A DNA stretch of 64,000 nucleotides, taken from assembly GCF_037658235.1 (NCBI RefSeq), contig NZ_JBBJLN010000006.1, positions 1 to 64,000 on the forward strand. The letters run 5' to 3'. Below, one piece after another: positions 42,475 to 53,279 of the stretch. The first letter of the stretch is position 1, and the number at the start of each line of letters is the position of its first letter. A program made the translations under genes and the position numbers. Below the pieces are notes generated by a model. That model ran no database searches. It saw only the letters and a list, made by a program, of their open reading frames with translations, and had not been told where the DNA came from. The DNA comes from Yunchengibacter salinarum (GTDB lineage: Bacteria; Pseudomonadota; Alphaproteobacteria; Sphingomonadales; Kordiimonadaceae).

Positions 42475-43418
42475 GCGATGTCCTCCCCCTTGCGGGCCGG
42501 GCCGGGCTCTCCGATGCGGCGGATTTCCCAGTCCAGCGTGACCCCCGTGACGGCCTTGACCCGGCGCCGCACCTCCTCGCCCAGTGTCTCGATATCGTGC
42601 GCCGTGGCATGACCCAGATTGATCAGGAAATTGGTATGCTTTTCGGAAATCTGCGCATCGCCCACGCGCAGGCCCCGGCACCCGGCCCGGTCCACCAGTT
42701 CCCACGCCTTTTCGCCCGGCGGATTGGTAAAGGTGCTGCCGCCGGTGCGGGTGCCGATGGGCTGGCTGTCGCTGCGGGCGGTGGTGATCGCCGTCATGGC
42801 TTCCTCGATCGTCTCCGGCGCGCCCGGCTCTGCGGCCATGGTCGCTTCCAGAAAAATCACCTCCCCGGCCCTGGCACAGCGGCGATAGGAAAAGCCCAGC
42901 GCGTCCGGTGTCAGAGTCACCGGCCTGCCGTCGCGCGTCAGGACGCGGGCGGATGTGACCACATCGGCCATGTCCCGGCCATAGGCGCCCGCATTCATGG
43001 CCAGTGCGCCGCCAATGGTACCGGGCACACCCACCAGAAATTCCAGCCCCGCCAGCCCCGCATCCCGCGCCGCGCGGGCCACATGCACATCCATCGCCCC
43101 GGCGGCGGCGGTCACACCGTGGGGGCCGGTCGTCACGGCCTGAAAGGCACGGCCAAGGCGGATCACCACGCCGCGCACCCCACCATCCCGCACCAGCAGG
43201 TTCGAGCCCACGCCCAGCACCAGAAGCGGCACATCCTTCGGGCAGGCGGCCAGAAACGCGGCCAGATCGGCCTCGTCCTGTGGTTCGAACAGCACATCCG
43301 CCGGGCCGCCGGTGCGAAACCAGCTAAAGCGCCGAAGCGGCGCATCGGCGGTAAGCCGCCCGCGCACCGGGGGCAGCCGCTCCATCAGGGAACTGGCAAG
43401 GCGCGCTTCGCCGGTCAT
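42471..43418 (-). CDS. murB: UDP-N-acetylenolpyruvoylglucosamine reductase
   Basis: FAD enzyme completing UDP-MurNAc. The 315-residue protein has FSWFRTGGPADVLFEP, the FAD loop LGVGSNLLVRDGG, VGVPGTIGGALAMNAGAYG, FSYRRCA and the C-terminal GSTFTNPPGEKAW, with SEKHTNFLIN supplying the catalytic glutamate region. The length and SEKHTNFLIN ending match the type II form. It overlaps murC and ftsQ by 4 bases each. Confidence 0.96.
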   Translation of the reverse strand: MTGEARLASSLMERLPPVRGRLTADAPLRRFSWFRTGGPADVLFEPQDEADLAAFLAACPKDVPLLVLGVGSNLLVRDGGVRGVVIRLGRAFQAVTTGPHGVTAAAGAMDVHVARAARDAGLAGLEFLVGVPGTIGGALAMNAGAYGRDMADVVTSARVLTRDGRPVTLTPDALGFSYRRCARAGEVIFLEATMAAEPGAPETIEEAMTAITTARSDSQPIGTRTGGSTFTNPPGEKAWELVDRAGCRGLRVGDAQISEKHTNFLINLGHATAHDIETLGEEVRRRVKAVTGVTLDWEIRRIGEPGPARKGEDIA

Positions 43419-44851
43419 GGCGCCTCCTTTCCCGAACGGCCCGCCCGCACGCGCGCCACGGCTTCGGGCAGGCGCGCGGCCCAGTGCGTGATACTGCCCG
43501 CGCCGAGACAGACAATGGCATCGCCTTCGCGGATCTCGTCCGCCAGCGCGTCGGCCAGATCCGCTTCATCCGTCACGGTGCGGGCGCCCCGGTGGCCATG
43601 GCCTTCCAGCCCGGCCACCAGCGCGGCACTGTCCACGCCGGGAACCGGCTCCTCCCCGGCGGCGTGAACCGGTGTCACATAAACCCTGTCCGCATCGTTG
43701 AAGCAGGTGCAGAAATCCTCGAACAGGCTGGACAGGCGGGAATAGCGATGCGGCTGCATCACCGCCAGCACGCGGCCCGGAAAGCTGTCCCGCGCGGCCT
43801 TCAGCACATGGGCGATTTCCACCGGGTGGTGGCCGTAATCGTCGATCACCGTGGCGCCCGCCACGTCGCCCACACGGGTGAAGCGCCGCTTGACCCCGCC
43901 GAAGGAGGCAAAGGCCCGGCGCAATGTGGCATCGTCCACGCCCATTTCCAGCCCCACCGTGATGGCGGCCAGCGCGTTCTGGATATTGTGCCTGCCGGGC
44001 ATGGGCAGGCGCAGGTCCGTGATCATCCGGTCATCGGCCCCGGACTTGCCGCGCACGCGCACGTCGAATGTGACCGCCCCGTGCGCCGACTGCTGGTTTT
44101 CCGCTTTGATGTCCGCCTGCGGGGAAAAGCCATATGTGACCACCTTGCGATCCTGAATGGCGGGAATCAGGCCCTGCACGTCCGCATGGTCGATGCACAG
44201 AATCGCCGCGCCGTAAAAAGGCACCCGGTCCAGAAAGGTCTGAAAGGCGGCGCGCACCGCGTCGAAATCGCCGTAAAAATCCAGATGCTCCGGGTCCATA
44301 TTGGTGACCACGGCCAGCGTGGCGGGCAGCTTGGTAAAGGTGCCGTCGCTCTCGTCCGCTTCCACCACCATCCAGTCACCCTCGCCCAGGCGGGCATTGG
44401 TGCCATAATGATTGATGATGCCGCCATTGATGACCGTGGGATCGATGCCAGCCGCTTCCAGCACCGCCGCCACCATGGATGTGGTGGTGGTCTTGCCATG
44501 CGTGCCCGCCACGGACACGCACCATTTCAGACGCATCAGTTCCGCCAGCATTTCCGCCCGGCGCACCACCGGCAGGCCCGCCTTGCGGGCGGCCACCACT
44601 TCCGGGTTGTCCGCCTTGATGGCGCTGGAAACCACGACCACGGCGCAATCGGCCACATTATCCGCCTTCTGGCCTTCCACCACCCGGATGCCCAGATCGC
44701 GCAACCGGGTGACATTGGCGCTGACCGCCACGTCGCTGCCCTGTACCGCATAGCCCAGATTGTGCATCACTTCCGCGATACCGGACATGCCGATGCCGCC
44801 AATGCCGACAAAATGGACCCGGCCAATATGGAAGGGGATGCCCTTGGTCAT
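43415..44851 (-). CDS. murC: UDP-N-acetylmuramate--L-alanine ligase
   Basis: ATP-dependent ligase adding L-Ala to UDP-MurNAc. 478 residues with GIGGIGMSGIAEVMHNLGY near the start, the P-loop GTHGKTTTT, EADESDGTF and the DDYGHHPVEI region of the C-terminal domain. 4-base overlaps join it to murG and murB. Confidence 0.97.
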   Translation of the reverse strand: MTKGIPFHIGRVHFVGIGGIGMSGIAEVMHNLGYAVQGSDVAVSANVTRLRDLGIRVVEGQKADNVADCAVVVVSSAIKADNPEVVAARKAGLPVVRRAEMLAELMRLKWCVSVAGTHGKTTTTSMVAAVLEAAGIDPTVINGGIINHYGTNARLGEGDWMVVEADESDGTFTKLPATLAVVTNMDPEHLDFYGDFDAVRAAFQTFLDRVPFYGAAILCIDHADVQGLIPAIQDRKVVTYGFSPQADIKAENQQSAHGAVTFDVRVRGKSGADDRMITDLRLPMPGRHNIQNALAAITVGLEMGVDDATLRRAFASFGGVKRRFTRVGDVAGATVIDDYGHHPVEIAHVLKAARDSFPGRVLAVMQPHRYSRLSSLFEDFCTCFNDADRVYVTPVHAAGEEPVPGVDSAALVAGLEGHGHRGARTVTDEADLADALADEIREGDAIVCLGAGSITHWAARLPEAVARVRAGRSGKEAP

Positions 44852-46011
44852 GTGATTCTGCCCCTTTGGATCAGTGTTTCGGTCATGTCCGCCAGCTTCG
44901 AAGCCGCATCGGGCGCCGCCAGGCTGGCGCTGGCCGTGGCGGCACGGGCCAGGATATCCGGTGCCGCGATCAGGTCCGCCACCCGATGGACCAGCGCATC
45001 CGCCGTGAAGGCGTCTTCCGTCAGCATCCAGCCGCCGCCCGCGCGCACCAGCCGTTCGGCATTGAAGCGCTGATGATCGTCCGCCGCCACGCGCAGCGGC
45101 ACCAGAATGGCGGGGCGGCCCAGTGCCGTCACCTCCGCCAGCGTGGATGCCCCGGCCCGGCAGATCACCAGATGGGTATCCGCCAGCCGTTCGGGCACAT
45201 CCTGGAAAAAGGCGCGCACATCCGCATCGATCCCGGCGGCGGTATAAGTCCCTTCAACCCGCGCCACATCCTCTGGCCGGGCCTGATGCACCACGTTCAG
45301 GCGCTGGCGCAGGCTGTCATCCAGCCGGGACAGCGCCGTCGGCACCACATCGGACAGGATGCGCGCCCCCTGGCTGCCGCCCAGCACCATCAGCCGCACC
45401 GGCCCCGTGCCCTTTGGCACCGGATAGGGCCGATCAGCCAGCCGCGCCACCGCCCCGCCGACGGGGTTTCCGGTGGCCAGGGTCGGCACGCCCAAAGGCA
45501 CGCGCCGCGTATCCGGCAGGCCCAGCGCCACACCGGCAGTCTTGGGCGCCATCCAGCGATTGACCCGGCCCAGCACCGCGTTCTGTTCATGCACCATGGC
45601 GGGGATGGCACGGGTGCGTGCGGCCAGCAGGCCCGGCATGGTGGGATAGCCGCCAAAACCCACCACCGCATCCACCGGTGTGGTAATCCAGGCCCGTCGC
45701 ACCTGCACAAGGCTGGTGAACACGCTCCATACCGCGCGGGTCTTGCCGATCAGGCCACCGCCCATATGGCTGTGGGCATTCAGCACCATCCGCGGCAGGT
45801 CCGTCATGACCGGAAAACGGGCGCCGCGCGGGTCCGTCACCAGAGACACTTCCACCCCCCGCGCCCGCAGCGCATCCGCCAGCGCGGCGGCGGGCATCAT
45901 GTGGCCCAGCGTACCCCCCGCCAGCAAGGCCACGCGGCGGGCCGAAGCCTGTTCCGGGGCTTCGGCGTCCATGGGTTCGGCGTTGGGTGCGTGTGGGGCG
46001 GGGTTCGTCAT
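44848..46011 (-). CDS. murG: UDP-GlcNAc--lipid I N-acetylglucosaminyltransferase
   Basis: Peripheral glycosyltransferase making lipid II. The 387-residue protein has a 25-residue N-terminal tail, VVGFGGYPTMPGLLAA, HEQNAVLGRVNRW, the second-domain LGGSQGAR and ICRAGASTLAEVTALGRPAILVPL. The first glycine-rich loop reads AGGTLGHMMPA where the family normally has GGTGGH, a noteworthy substitution in a phosphate-contacting loop. ATG 46011 overlaps ftsW by 4 bases; a longer fused frame upstream is antisense to nothing real and is rejected. Confidence 0.93.
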   Translation of the reverse strand: MTNPAPHAPNAEPMDAEAPEQASARRVALLAGGTLGHMMPAAALADALRARGVEVSLVTDPRGARFPVMTDLPRMVLNAHSHMGGGLIGKTRAVWSVFTSLVQVRRAWITTPVDAVVGFGGYPTMPGLLAARTRAIPAMVHEQNAVLGRVNRWMAPKTAGVALGLPDTRRVPLGVPTLATGNPVGGAVARLADRPYPVPKGTGPVRLMVLGGSQGARILSDVVPTALSRLDDSLRQRLNVVHQARPEDVARVEGTYTAAGIDADVRAFFQDVPERLADTHLVICRAGASTLAEVTALGRPAILVPLRVAADDHQRFNAERLVRAGGGWMLTEDAFTADALVHRVADLIAAPDILARAATASASLAAPDAASKLADMTETLIQRGRIT

Positions 46012-47159
46012 GCGTGCCTCCCCACCGGAAGGCCCAGTGTGGCCGGGCGCAGAAACCGGTTGCGCCGGGTGAAGGCCAATACCATGCCGATGGTCAGCGC
46101 CAGCGCCAGCATGGACGATCCGCCATAGCTGATGAAAGGCAGTGTCATACCCTTGGCGGGCAGAACGGCCAGATTCACCCCGATATTGATCATAGCCTGA
46201 AGGCCGAACTGTACCAGCAGGCCAGCCGTTGCCAGAAGGCGGAACGGGTCGTCCTCCTCCACCAGTTGGGACAGGCCGCGCAGCACGATTCCGGCGAACA
46301 GGGCCATCAGCAGCACCCCGGCAATGGCGCCGAATTCCTCCCCCACCACGGCGAAGATATAGTCCGTATGGGCATCGGGCAGCACCGCCTTGACCGAGCC
46401 TTCGCCCGGCCCGCGCCCGATCAGACCGCCCGCCTCGAAGGCGCGGATGGCGGTTTCGGTCTGATAGGTGTCGCCGCTGGCCGGGTTGATGAAAGTGTCG
46501 ATCCGGTCGGCCACATGGGGCACCAGCGCATAAGCCACGCCCAGTGCCAGCACCAGCGCCACGGCGGCCAACAACAGCCACATCACCGGCAGGCCCGCCA
46601 GCGTCATTTGCGCCAGCCAGACCACGCCCACCAGTATGGTCTGGCCGAAATCCGGTTGCAGCACCAGCAGCGTCGCCACCACCGCGAACAGGGCCAGCGA
46701 AATCCGCTTGACCGGCAGGGCGCCATCCTGAAACCGGGCGGACAGCAGCCAGGCGATGGTCACGATGAAGACCGGCTTCATGAATTCGCTGGGTTGCAGG
46801 GTGAACGGCCCCACAGGCAACCAGCGGGTGGCGCCCTTGATGTCCGGCCCCACCAGCAGGGTCAGCCCCATCAGAACAAGCGTCAGCGGAAAGGCCAGAA
46901 TGGCGCCCCGGCGCACCAGCGTGACCGGCATCACCGACACGCCCAGCACCACCAGCAGGCTGAGCCCCAGAAACACCACCTGCCGCAGAAAGAAATGCAG
47001 CCGGTCCAGCCCCAGCTTTTCCGCCACCGCCGGGCTGGCGGTCAGGGTCATCCAGAGCCCCAGCGACACCAGCAGCAGCAGAAGCAGCAGCATCCAGCGG
47101 TCCACCGTCCACCACCAGCGGGCCAAGCCGCTATTGTCGGCGCGGGAAAAAGCGCTCAT
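46008..47159 (-). CDS. ftsW: SEDS peptidoglycan polymerase FtsW
   Basis: Septal glycan polymerase partnering FtsI. The 383-residue protein has about ten membrane helices and family motifs GPDIKGATRWLPVGPFTLQPSEFMKP (read as GATRWL and LQPSEFMKP), PDFGQTIL, a large extracytoplasmic loop and a final ISYGGSSMLAL. It overlaps murD and murG by 4 bases each. Confidence 0.95.
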   Translation of the reverse strand: MSAFSRADNSGLARWWWTVDRWMLLLLLLLVSLGLWMTLTASPAVAEKLGLDRLHFFLRQVVFLGLSLLVVLGVSVMPVTLVRRGAILAFPLTLVLMGLTLLVGPDIKGATRWLPVGPFTLQPSEFMKPVFIVTIAWLLSARFQDGALPVKRISLALFAVVATLLVLQPDFGQTILVGVVWLAQMTLAGLPVMWLLLAAVALVLALGVAYALVPHVADRIDTFINPASGDTYQTETAIRAFEAGGLIGRGPGEGSVKAVLPDAHTDYIFAVVGEEFGAIAGVLLMALFAGIVLRGLSQLVEEDDPFRLLATAGLLVQFGLQAMINIGVNLAVLPAKGMTLPFISYGGSSMLALALTIGMVLAFTRRNRFLRPATLGLPVGRHA

Positions 47160-48529
47160 GGCTGCCCCTCCCCGCCATCCACGGGATCGAGCCGGGCGAC
47201 GGCGCGCTTGAACGCCTCCCCCCTGTGCTCGAAATCGCGGAAAGCATCAAAGGCCGCGGCGGCGGGGGACAGCAGCACCACTTCGCAGCCGCGCGCATTG
47301 GTGGATGCCGCCGCCACCGCATCTTCCAGACTGTCATGAACGGACAGGGGCACGCGGCCCTGAAGCGCGGCAGCCCATTCCGGCGCCGTTTCGCCGATCA
47401 GATAGGCGTGCTGCACATGGGCCAGATGAGGGTACAGACCGGCGGGGTCTTCCCCCTTGCCGCGCCCGCCCGCGATCCAGTGCAGGCGGCGGAACGCACC
47501 GAGCGCCCGGCTCGCCGCATCCATATTGGTGGCCTTGCTGTCGTTCACATAACGCACGCCGCCCACCGTGCGCACCAGTTCCTGCCGGTGTTCCAGGCCG
47601 GGGAAAGTGGCCAAACCGAGCCGCACCACTTCCCCGTCAAATCCCAGATGGTCGGCCACCGCGGCGGCGGCGGCGGCATTCTGCATATTGTGGGCGCCCT
47701 TCAGGCTCTGGCACCGGGACAGGTCCGCAAAGGGGGCGCCGTCCCTGGTCAGGGTGCGCCCGTCCGCGCCAAAGCCGGACGCCAGCGCGCCATGGCCGGA
47801 AAAGCGCGCCGGGGTGCGCCCCGCCGCTTCAAGCTCGGCGGCCACGCGCGCACAGTGGTCGTCGTCGGCACCGATAAAGGCCGCGTCCCCGCTGTCTTGC
47901 ATGGCGAACAGGCGGGCCTTGGCCTGCCGGTATCCGTCCATGTCGCCGTGACGATCCAGATGGTCCGGCGTCATGTTCAGCAGAACCGCCACATCGGCCC
48001 GGAATGCCGCCGTCAGAGCCAGTTGAAAGGACGATGCCTCGATCACATAGACACCACCTTCGGGCAGCGGGTCCAGCGCCATCACCGCCTTGCCGATATT
48101 ACCGCCCAGCGCCACCGGCACGCCCGCCACATCCACCAGATGGCGGATCAGGCTGACCGTGGTGGACTTGCCATTGGTGCCTGTCACCGCCACCACGCGG
48201 TGGTCGGGCAGGTGGGGCCGCGCCCACTGGAACAGGTCGAAATCGCTGATCAGCGGCACCCCGGCGGCCTTTGCCCGCGCCACCAGCGGATGCGGGGCCG
48301 GATGGGTCAGCGGCACGCCGGGCGCCAGCACAAGCCCGTCCAGCGGCGACAGGTCGGTCGCCATCAGGTCCACGATCTGGCGTGGCGCGGCCTCCCGCCG
48401 GGCGGCGTCGTCGTCCCAGGCCCAGACCTCCGCGCCCGCGCGGGTCAGGGCATAGACGGCCGCCTCGCCCGTGCGGGCAAGGCCGAACACGCCGATGCGC
48501 TTGCTGGAAAGGGAACCCAGTGGAATCAT
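47156..48529 (-). CDS. murD: UDP-N-acetylmuramoyl-L-alanine--D-glutamate ligase
   Basis: Adds D-Glu to UDP-MurNAc-L-Ala. 457 residues with P-loop GTNGKSTT (about 115), MTPDHLDRHGDM and NDSKATNMDAA in the C-terminal domain, all typical. It starts 7 bases after mraY and overlaps ftsW. Confidence 0.96.
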   Translation of the reverse strand: MIPLGSLSSKRIGVFGLARTGEAAVYALTRAGAEVWAWDDDAARREAAPRQIVDLMATDLSPLDGLVLAPGVPLTHPAPHPLVARAKAAGVPLISDFDLFQWARPHLPDHRVVAVTGTNGKSTTVSLIRHLVDVAGVPVALGGNIGKAVMALDPLPEGGVYVIEASSFQLALTAAFRADVAVLLNMTPDHLDRHGDMDGYRQAKARLFAMQDSGDAAFIGADDDHCARVAAELEAAGRTPARFSGHGALASGFGADGRTLTRDGAPFADLSRCQSLKGAHNMQNAAAAAAVADHLGFDGEVVRLGLATFPGLEHRQELVRTVGGVRYVNDSKATNMDAASRALGAFRRLHWIAGGRGKGEDPAGLYPHLAHVQHAYLIGETAPEWAAALQGRVPLSVHDSLEDAVAAASTNARGCEVVLLSPAAAAFDAFRDFEHRGEAFKRAVARLDPVDGGEGQP

Positions 48530-48536
48530 GTCATCC

Positions 48537-49613
48537 TCACCGCAGTTTCAAGGTGGCAAGACCAACCAGTGCGAGAATCACGGCAATGATCCAGAAGCGG
48601 ATCACCACGGTGGGCTCGGCCCAGCCCTTTTGTTCAAAATGGTGGTGCAGCGGCGCCATGCGAAACACCCGGCGCCCGGTCAGCTTGAACGAGGCCACCT
48701 GCACGATCACCGACACGGTTTCCAGCACGAACAGTCCGCCAATGATTGCCAGCACGATTTCATGCTTTGTGACCGCCGCCAGGCTGCCCAGCGCCCCACC
48801 CATGGAAAGCGAGCCCGTATCGCCCATGAACACCATGGCGGGCGGCGCGTTGAACCAGAGAAAACCGAGCCCGCCGCCGATCATGGCCCCCGCGACAATG
48901 GCCAGTTCGCCCGCGCCCAGCACATGAACGATGCCCAGATAATCGGAATAAACCACATTGCCCACCAGATAGGCGATGAAGCCGAAGGCGGCGGCGGCGA
49001 TGATAACCGGCACGGTGGCGAGCCCGTCCAGCCCGTCGGTCAGGTTCACCGCATTGGCGGCCCCGGCGATCACCAATACCTGAAAGGGCAGGTAAAAAAG
49101 GCCCAGATTGATCACCACATCCTTGAACACGGGCAATGCCAGCGTGGGGCTGTTGATGCCCGCCAGCCACCAGGCGGCCATCACGGCGATCAGGGCCTCA
49201 AGGGCGAATTTCAGGCGCCCCGGCACGCCGCGCGGGTTCTTCTTCACAACCTTCTGGTAATCGTCGGCAAAGCCGATCAGGCCGAACCCCATGGTCACGC
49301 CCAGCACCAGCCACACATAGGCATTGGTCAGGTCCGCCCAGAGCAGCGTGGCGACCCCCATGGACAGCAGGATCATCACGCCCCCCATGGTGGGTGTGCC
49401 CGCCTTGGTCAGAATATGACTTTCCGGGCCGTCTTCCCGGATCGGCTGCCCCTTGCCCTGCCGCGCGCGCAGAAAGCGGATCACCGCCGGGCCGATCAGA
49501 AAGCAGACGATCAGTGCCGTCAGGGTCGCCGCCCCGGTGCGGAAGGTAAGATAGCGGAACAGGTTGAAGAAACCGCCCTCGTCCGCCAATGGCACCAGCA
49601 GATTATACAACAT
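48537..49613 (-). CDS. mraY: Phospho-N-acetylmuramoyl-pentapeptide transferase
   Basis: Integral membrane enzyme forming lipid I on undecaprenyl phosphate. The 358-residue protein has about ten membrane helices, the aspartate pair in GFADDYQKVVKK, NLTDGLDGLA and the HHHFEQKGW loop, all catalytic signatures. Its start lies 12 bases after murE, in the place usually occupied by murF. Confidence 0.97.
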   Translation of the reverse strand: MLYNLLVPLADEGGFFNLFRYLTFRTGAATLTALIVCFLIGPAVIRFLRARQGKGQPIREDGPESHILTKAGTPTMGGVMILLSMGVATLLWADLTNAYVWLVLGVTMGFGLIGFADDYQKVVKKNPRGVPGRLKFALEALIAVMAAWWLAGINSPTLALPVFKDVVINLGLFYLPFQVLVIAGAANAVNLTDGLDGLATVPVIIAAAAFGFIAYLVGNVVYSDYLGIVHVLGAGELAIVAGAMIGGGLGFLWFNAPPAMVFMGDTGSLSMGGALGSLAAVTKHEIVLAIIGGLFVLETVSVIVQVASFKLTGRRVFRMAPLHHHFEQKGWAEPTVVIRFWIIAVILALVGLATLKLR

Positions 49614-49625
49614 GGGATGTACGCC

Positions 49626-51077
<1,452 letters not shown>

Positions 51078-51081
51078 GGCG

Positions 51082-52833
51082 TCACTGTCCGTTTCCATCC
51101 ACGGGTTCCGGCATCAGATGGGCCACCCGCTGCAGCAGCCCGCCGCCCTTGGGCCGCGGGTTCACCCCCAGAAGGGGCGCCGTGCGCAGGATCACATTGC
51201 GCACCACCGGCGCGGCGGTCCAGCCGCCGCCCTTGAAACCGAATGTGGCGTCCGTGCCCTTGGGTTCGTCCAGCAGGGCGAACACCACATAGCGCGGATC
51301 GTCCATGGGAAAGGCACCCACAAAGCTGGAAATCAGCGCGCCTTCCGCATAGCCGCCCCCGGATGCCTTTTCCGCCGTGCCGGTCTTGCCGCCAACCCGA
51401 TAGCCCACGGCCTCGGCCTTGCTGCCGGTACCCTTGACCACGGCCAGCCGCATCAGGGTGCGCATGGTCCGGCTGGTTCTGTCCGAGATCACGCGCCGAC
51501 CCGGCTTCCAGCGTTCTTCCTGGCGAACCAATGTGGCGGGAATACGCCGCCCGCCATTGACCAGTGCCGCCACCGCACTGGTCAGGTTCACCGGGCTTAC
51601 GGCAATGCCATGACCATAGGAAACGGTCATGGTGGATACCCTGCGCCAGCGCGCAGGCACCATGGGGGCGCCCACCTCGGTCAGTTCCAGATTGACCGGG
51701 TCCAGCAGGCCAAGTTTCCCCAGGAATTGGCGCTGTCGCTCGGTGCCCAGGTCCAGCGCCAGTTGCGCCGTGCCGATATTGGAACTGTAGGCGAAAATCT
51801 CCGGCAGGCTGAGATAGCGGGCTTTGGGATGGTCGTCGCGGATGGTGAAGCGCGCCACCCGAAGCGGGCGGGTGGCGTCATAGCCATCGGACAGGTCCGC
51901 CACGCCATGGTCCAGCGCGGCGGCGAAAGTGAAGCTCTTGAAGGTGGAGCCCAACTCGTACACGCCCTTGGATGCCCGGTTGAAGCGCGCCTCGCGGGAA
52001 ACACCATCCAGATCGTTGGGGTCGAAATCCGGCAGGGAGACCATGGCCAGCACTTCGCCGGTGTGCACGTCCATCATCACGCCCGCCGCCCCCTTGGCGC
52101 GATGGGCACGCATGACGGTGGCCAGTTCGTCGGTCATGGCATATTGCACGCGGGCATCGATGGACAGCCGCAACGCCCCGTCGCCGCGCCCCACGCCGGA
52201 CAGGCGGTCATCGAAATAATGCTCGATCCCGGCAAGACCCTTGCCGTCCACATCCACATGGCCCAGCACATGGGCGGCCAGTCGGCCATGGGGATATACC
52301 CGGTCCTCCTCCTGCCGGAATTTCAACCCCGGCACACCAAGCGCATTGACCTGCCATTTCTCATCCGGCGTCAGCTTGCGGTGCAGCCAGACAAACCGCT
52401 TGTTCGAAGCCAGTTTGGTGCGGATGCGGTGCACGTTCAATTCAGGCAGAACGGACACCAGCGCCCGCGCCACCGCGTCCGGGTTCTTGATCCGGCTGGC
52501 ATCGGCATAAAGCGAGTCGGTTGTCAGGCTGGTGGCCAGCACTTCGCCGTTGCGGTCCACAATGTCGCCGCGGCGTGGTTCCACCACCGGCTCGCTGTAG
52601 CGCGGGGCCGATACCGTGCGCGGGGCGCCGCCCGCCATGCCCAGATCAACGGCGCGCATGGCCAGCAGGGCGAACCCGGCCAGAAACAGCACCGCCGCCA
52701 GCGTCAGGCGGCTGCGCGCCACCTCCAGCGTCGCGGGGGACTGGGCCGACGGCAGGCGGGCCACATCCGCAGCCGCATCCGGCTGTGTCCGGCGCATCGG
52801 CAATAGCGGCCTTGTGGTGCGATACGCGGTCAT
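51082..52833 (-). CDS. ftsI: Septal transpeptidase FtsI (PBP3)
   Basis: Class B penicillin-binding protein cross-linking septal peptidoglycan. The 583-residue protein has an N-terminal tail of about 40 residues, one membrane helix, a pedestal domain (RGDIVDRNGEVLA) and a transpeptidase domain with the three catalytic motifs STFK, SSN and KTG (GGKTGTAEK). 4-base overlap with ftsL. It closes about 5 bases before murE. Confidence 0.97.
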   Translation of the reverse strand: MTAYRTTRPLLPMRRTQPDAAADVARLPSAQSPATLEVARSRLTLAAVLFLAGFALLAMRAVDLGMAGGAPRTVSAPRYSEPVVEPRRGDIVDRNGEVLATSLTTDSLYADASRIKNPDAVARALVSVLPELNVHRIRTKLASNKRFVWLHRKLTPDEKWQVNALGVPGLKFRQEEDRVYPHGRLAAHVLGHVDVDGKGLAGIEHYFDDRLSGVGRGDGALRLSIDARVQYAMTDELATVMRAHRAKGAAGVMMDVHTGEVLAMVSLPDFDPNDLDGVSREARFNRASKGVYELGSTFKSFTFAAALDHGVADLSDGYDATRPLRVARFTIRDDHPKARYLSLPEIFAYSSNIGTAQLALDLGTERQRQFLGKLGLLDPVNLELTEVGAPMVPARWRRVSTMTVSYGHGIAVSPVNLTSAVAALVNGGRRIPATLVRQEERWKPGRRVISDRTSRTMRTLMRLAVVKGTGSKAEAVGYRVGGKTGTAEKASGGGYAEGALISSFVGAFPMDDPRYVVFALLDEPKGTDATFGFKGGGWTAAPVVRNVILRTAPLLGVNPRPKGGGLLQRVAHLMPEPVDGNGQ

Positions 52834-53279
52834 GGGCGCGTCTCCCCTTCATGGGAGGCGGGCACGAAACCGCCGGGCACGGGAACACCGCCATCCGCCG
52901 GGGCGGACGGGCCGGATTCACCCTGCCCGGAGCGCGAAGACCCGGCATCCGGGCGCCGCCGATCCGCGCCGGGTGGCAACGGGGCCACGGCCACACCCAC
53001 CGGGCGCAGCGGCACCCCGCCGGGGTCCGACATCACCTGATCGGGGTGCGGCGGCATCAGGGCGAGAAAGTCCAGGGCGCGTTTTTGCAGCAGGTCCGGC
53101 GTGGTGAGATAGGCCCATTCCGCCCGGAGCACCCGGATCGCCTGCTTGTCCGCCCGGATATCATCCATCAGGGCCGCCACGCGCGCCTTGCGGGCCTGCA
53201 CTTCCTGTTGCAGCAGCACCAGAAGCGTGCCGGACAGCACCATTGCCAGAAACGCCAGCCAGGGCAGCAACCGCTTCAT
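52830..53279 (-). CDS. ftsL: Cell division protein FtsL
   Basis: Small bitopic divisome protein. The 149-residue product starts MKRLLPWLAFLAMVLSG with a membrane helix, followed by a coiled coil (EVQARKARVAALMDDIRADK) and LRAEWAYLTTPDLLQKRA, the conserved FtsL segment. A Pro/Gly/Ser-rich C-terminal tail of about 60 residues is longer than average. The upstream extension of this frame to 53366 overlaps rsmH and is rejected. It overlaps rsmH and ftsI by 4 bases. Confidence 0.9.
   Translation of the reverse strand: MKRLLPWLAFLAMVLSGTLLVLLQQEVQARKARVAALMDDIRADKQAIRVLRAEWAYLTTPDLLQKRALDFLALMPPHPDQVMSDPGGVPLRPVGVAVAPLPPGADRRRPDAGSSRSGQGESGPSAPADGGVPVPGGFVPASHEGETRP

Noticed and set aside
44848..47115. 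755-codon minus-strand frame joining murG to a large upstream stretch
   Set aside because: The upstream part overlaps ftsW in another frame. The true MurG start at 46011 overlaps the ftsW stop by 4 bases like the other genes of the cluster.
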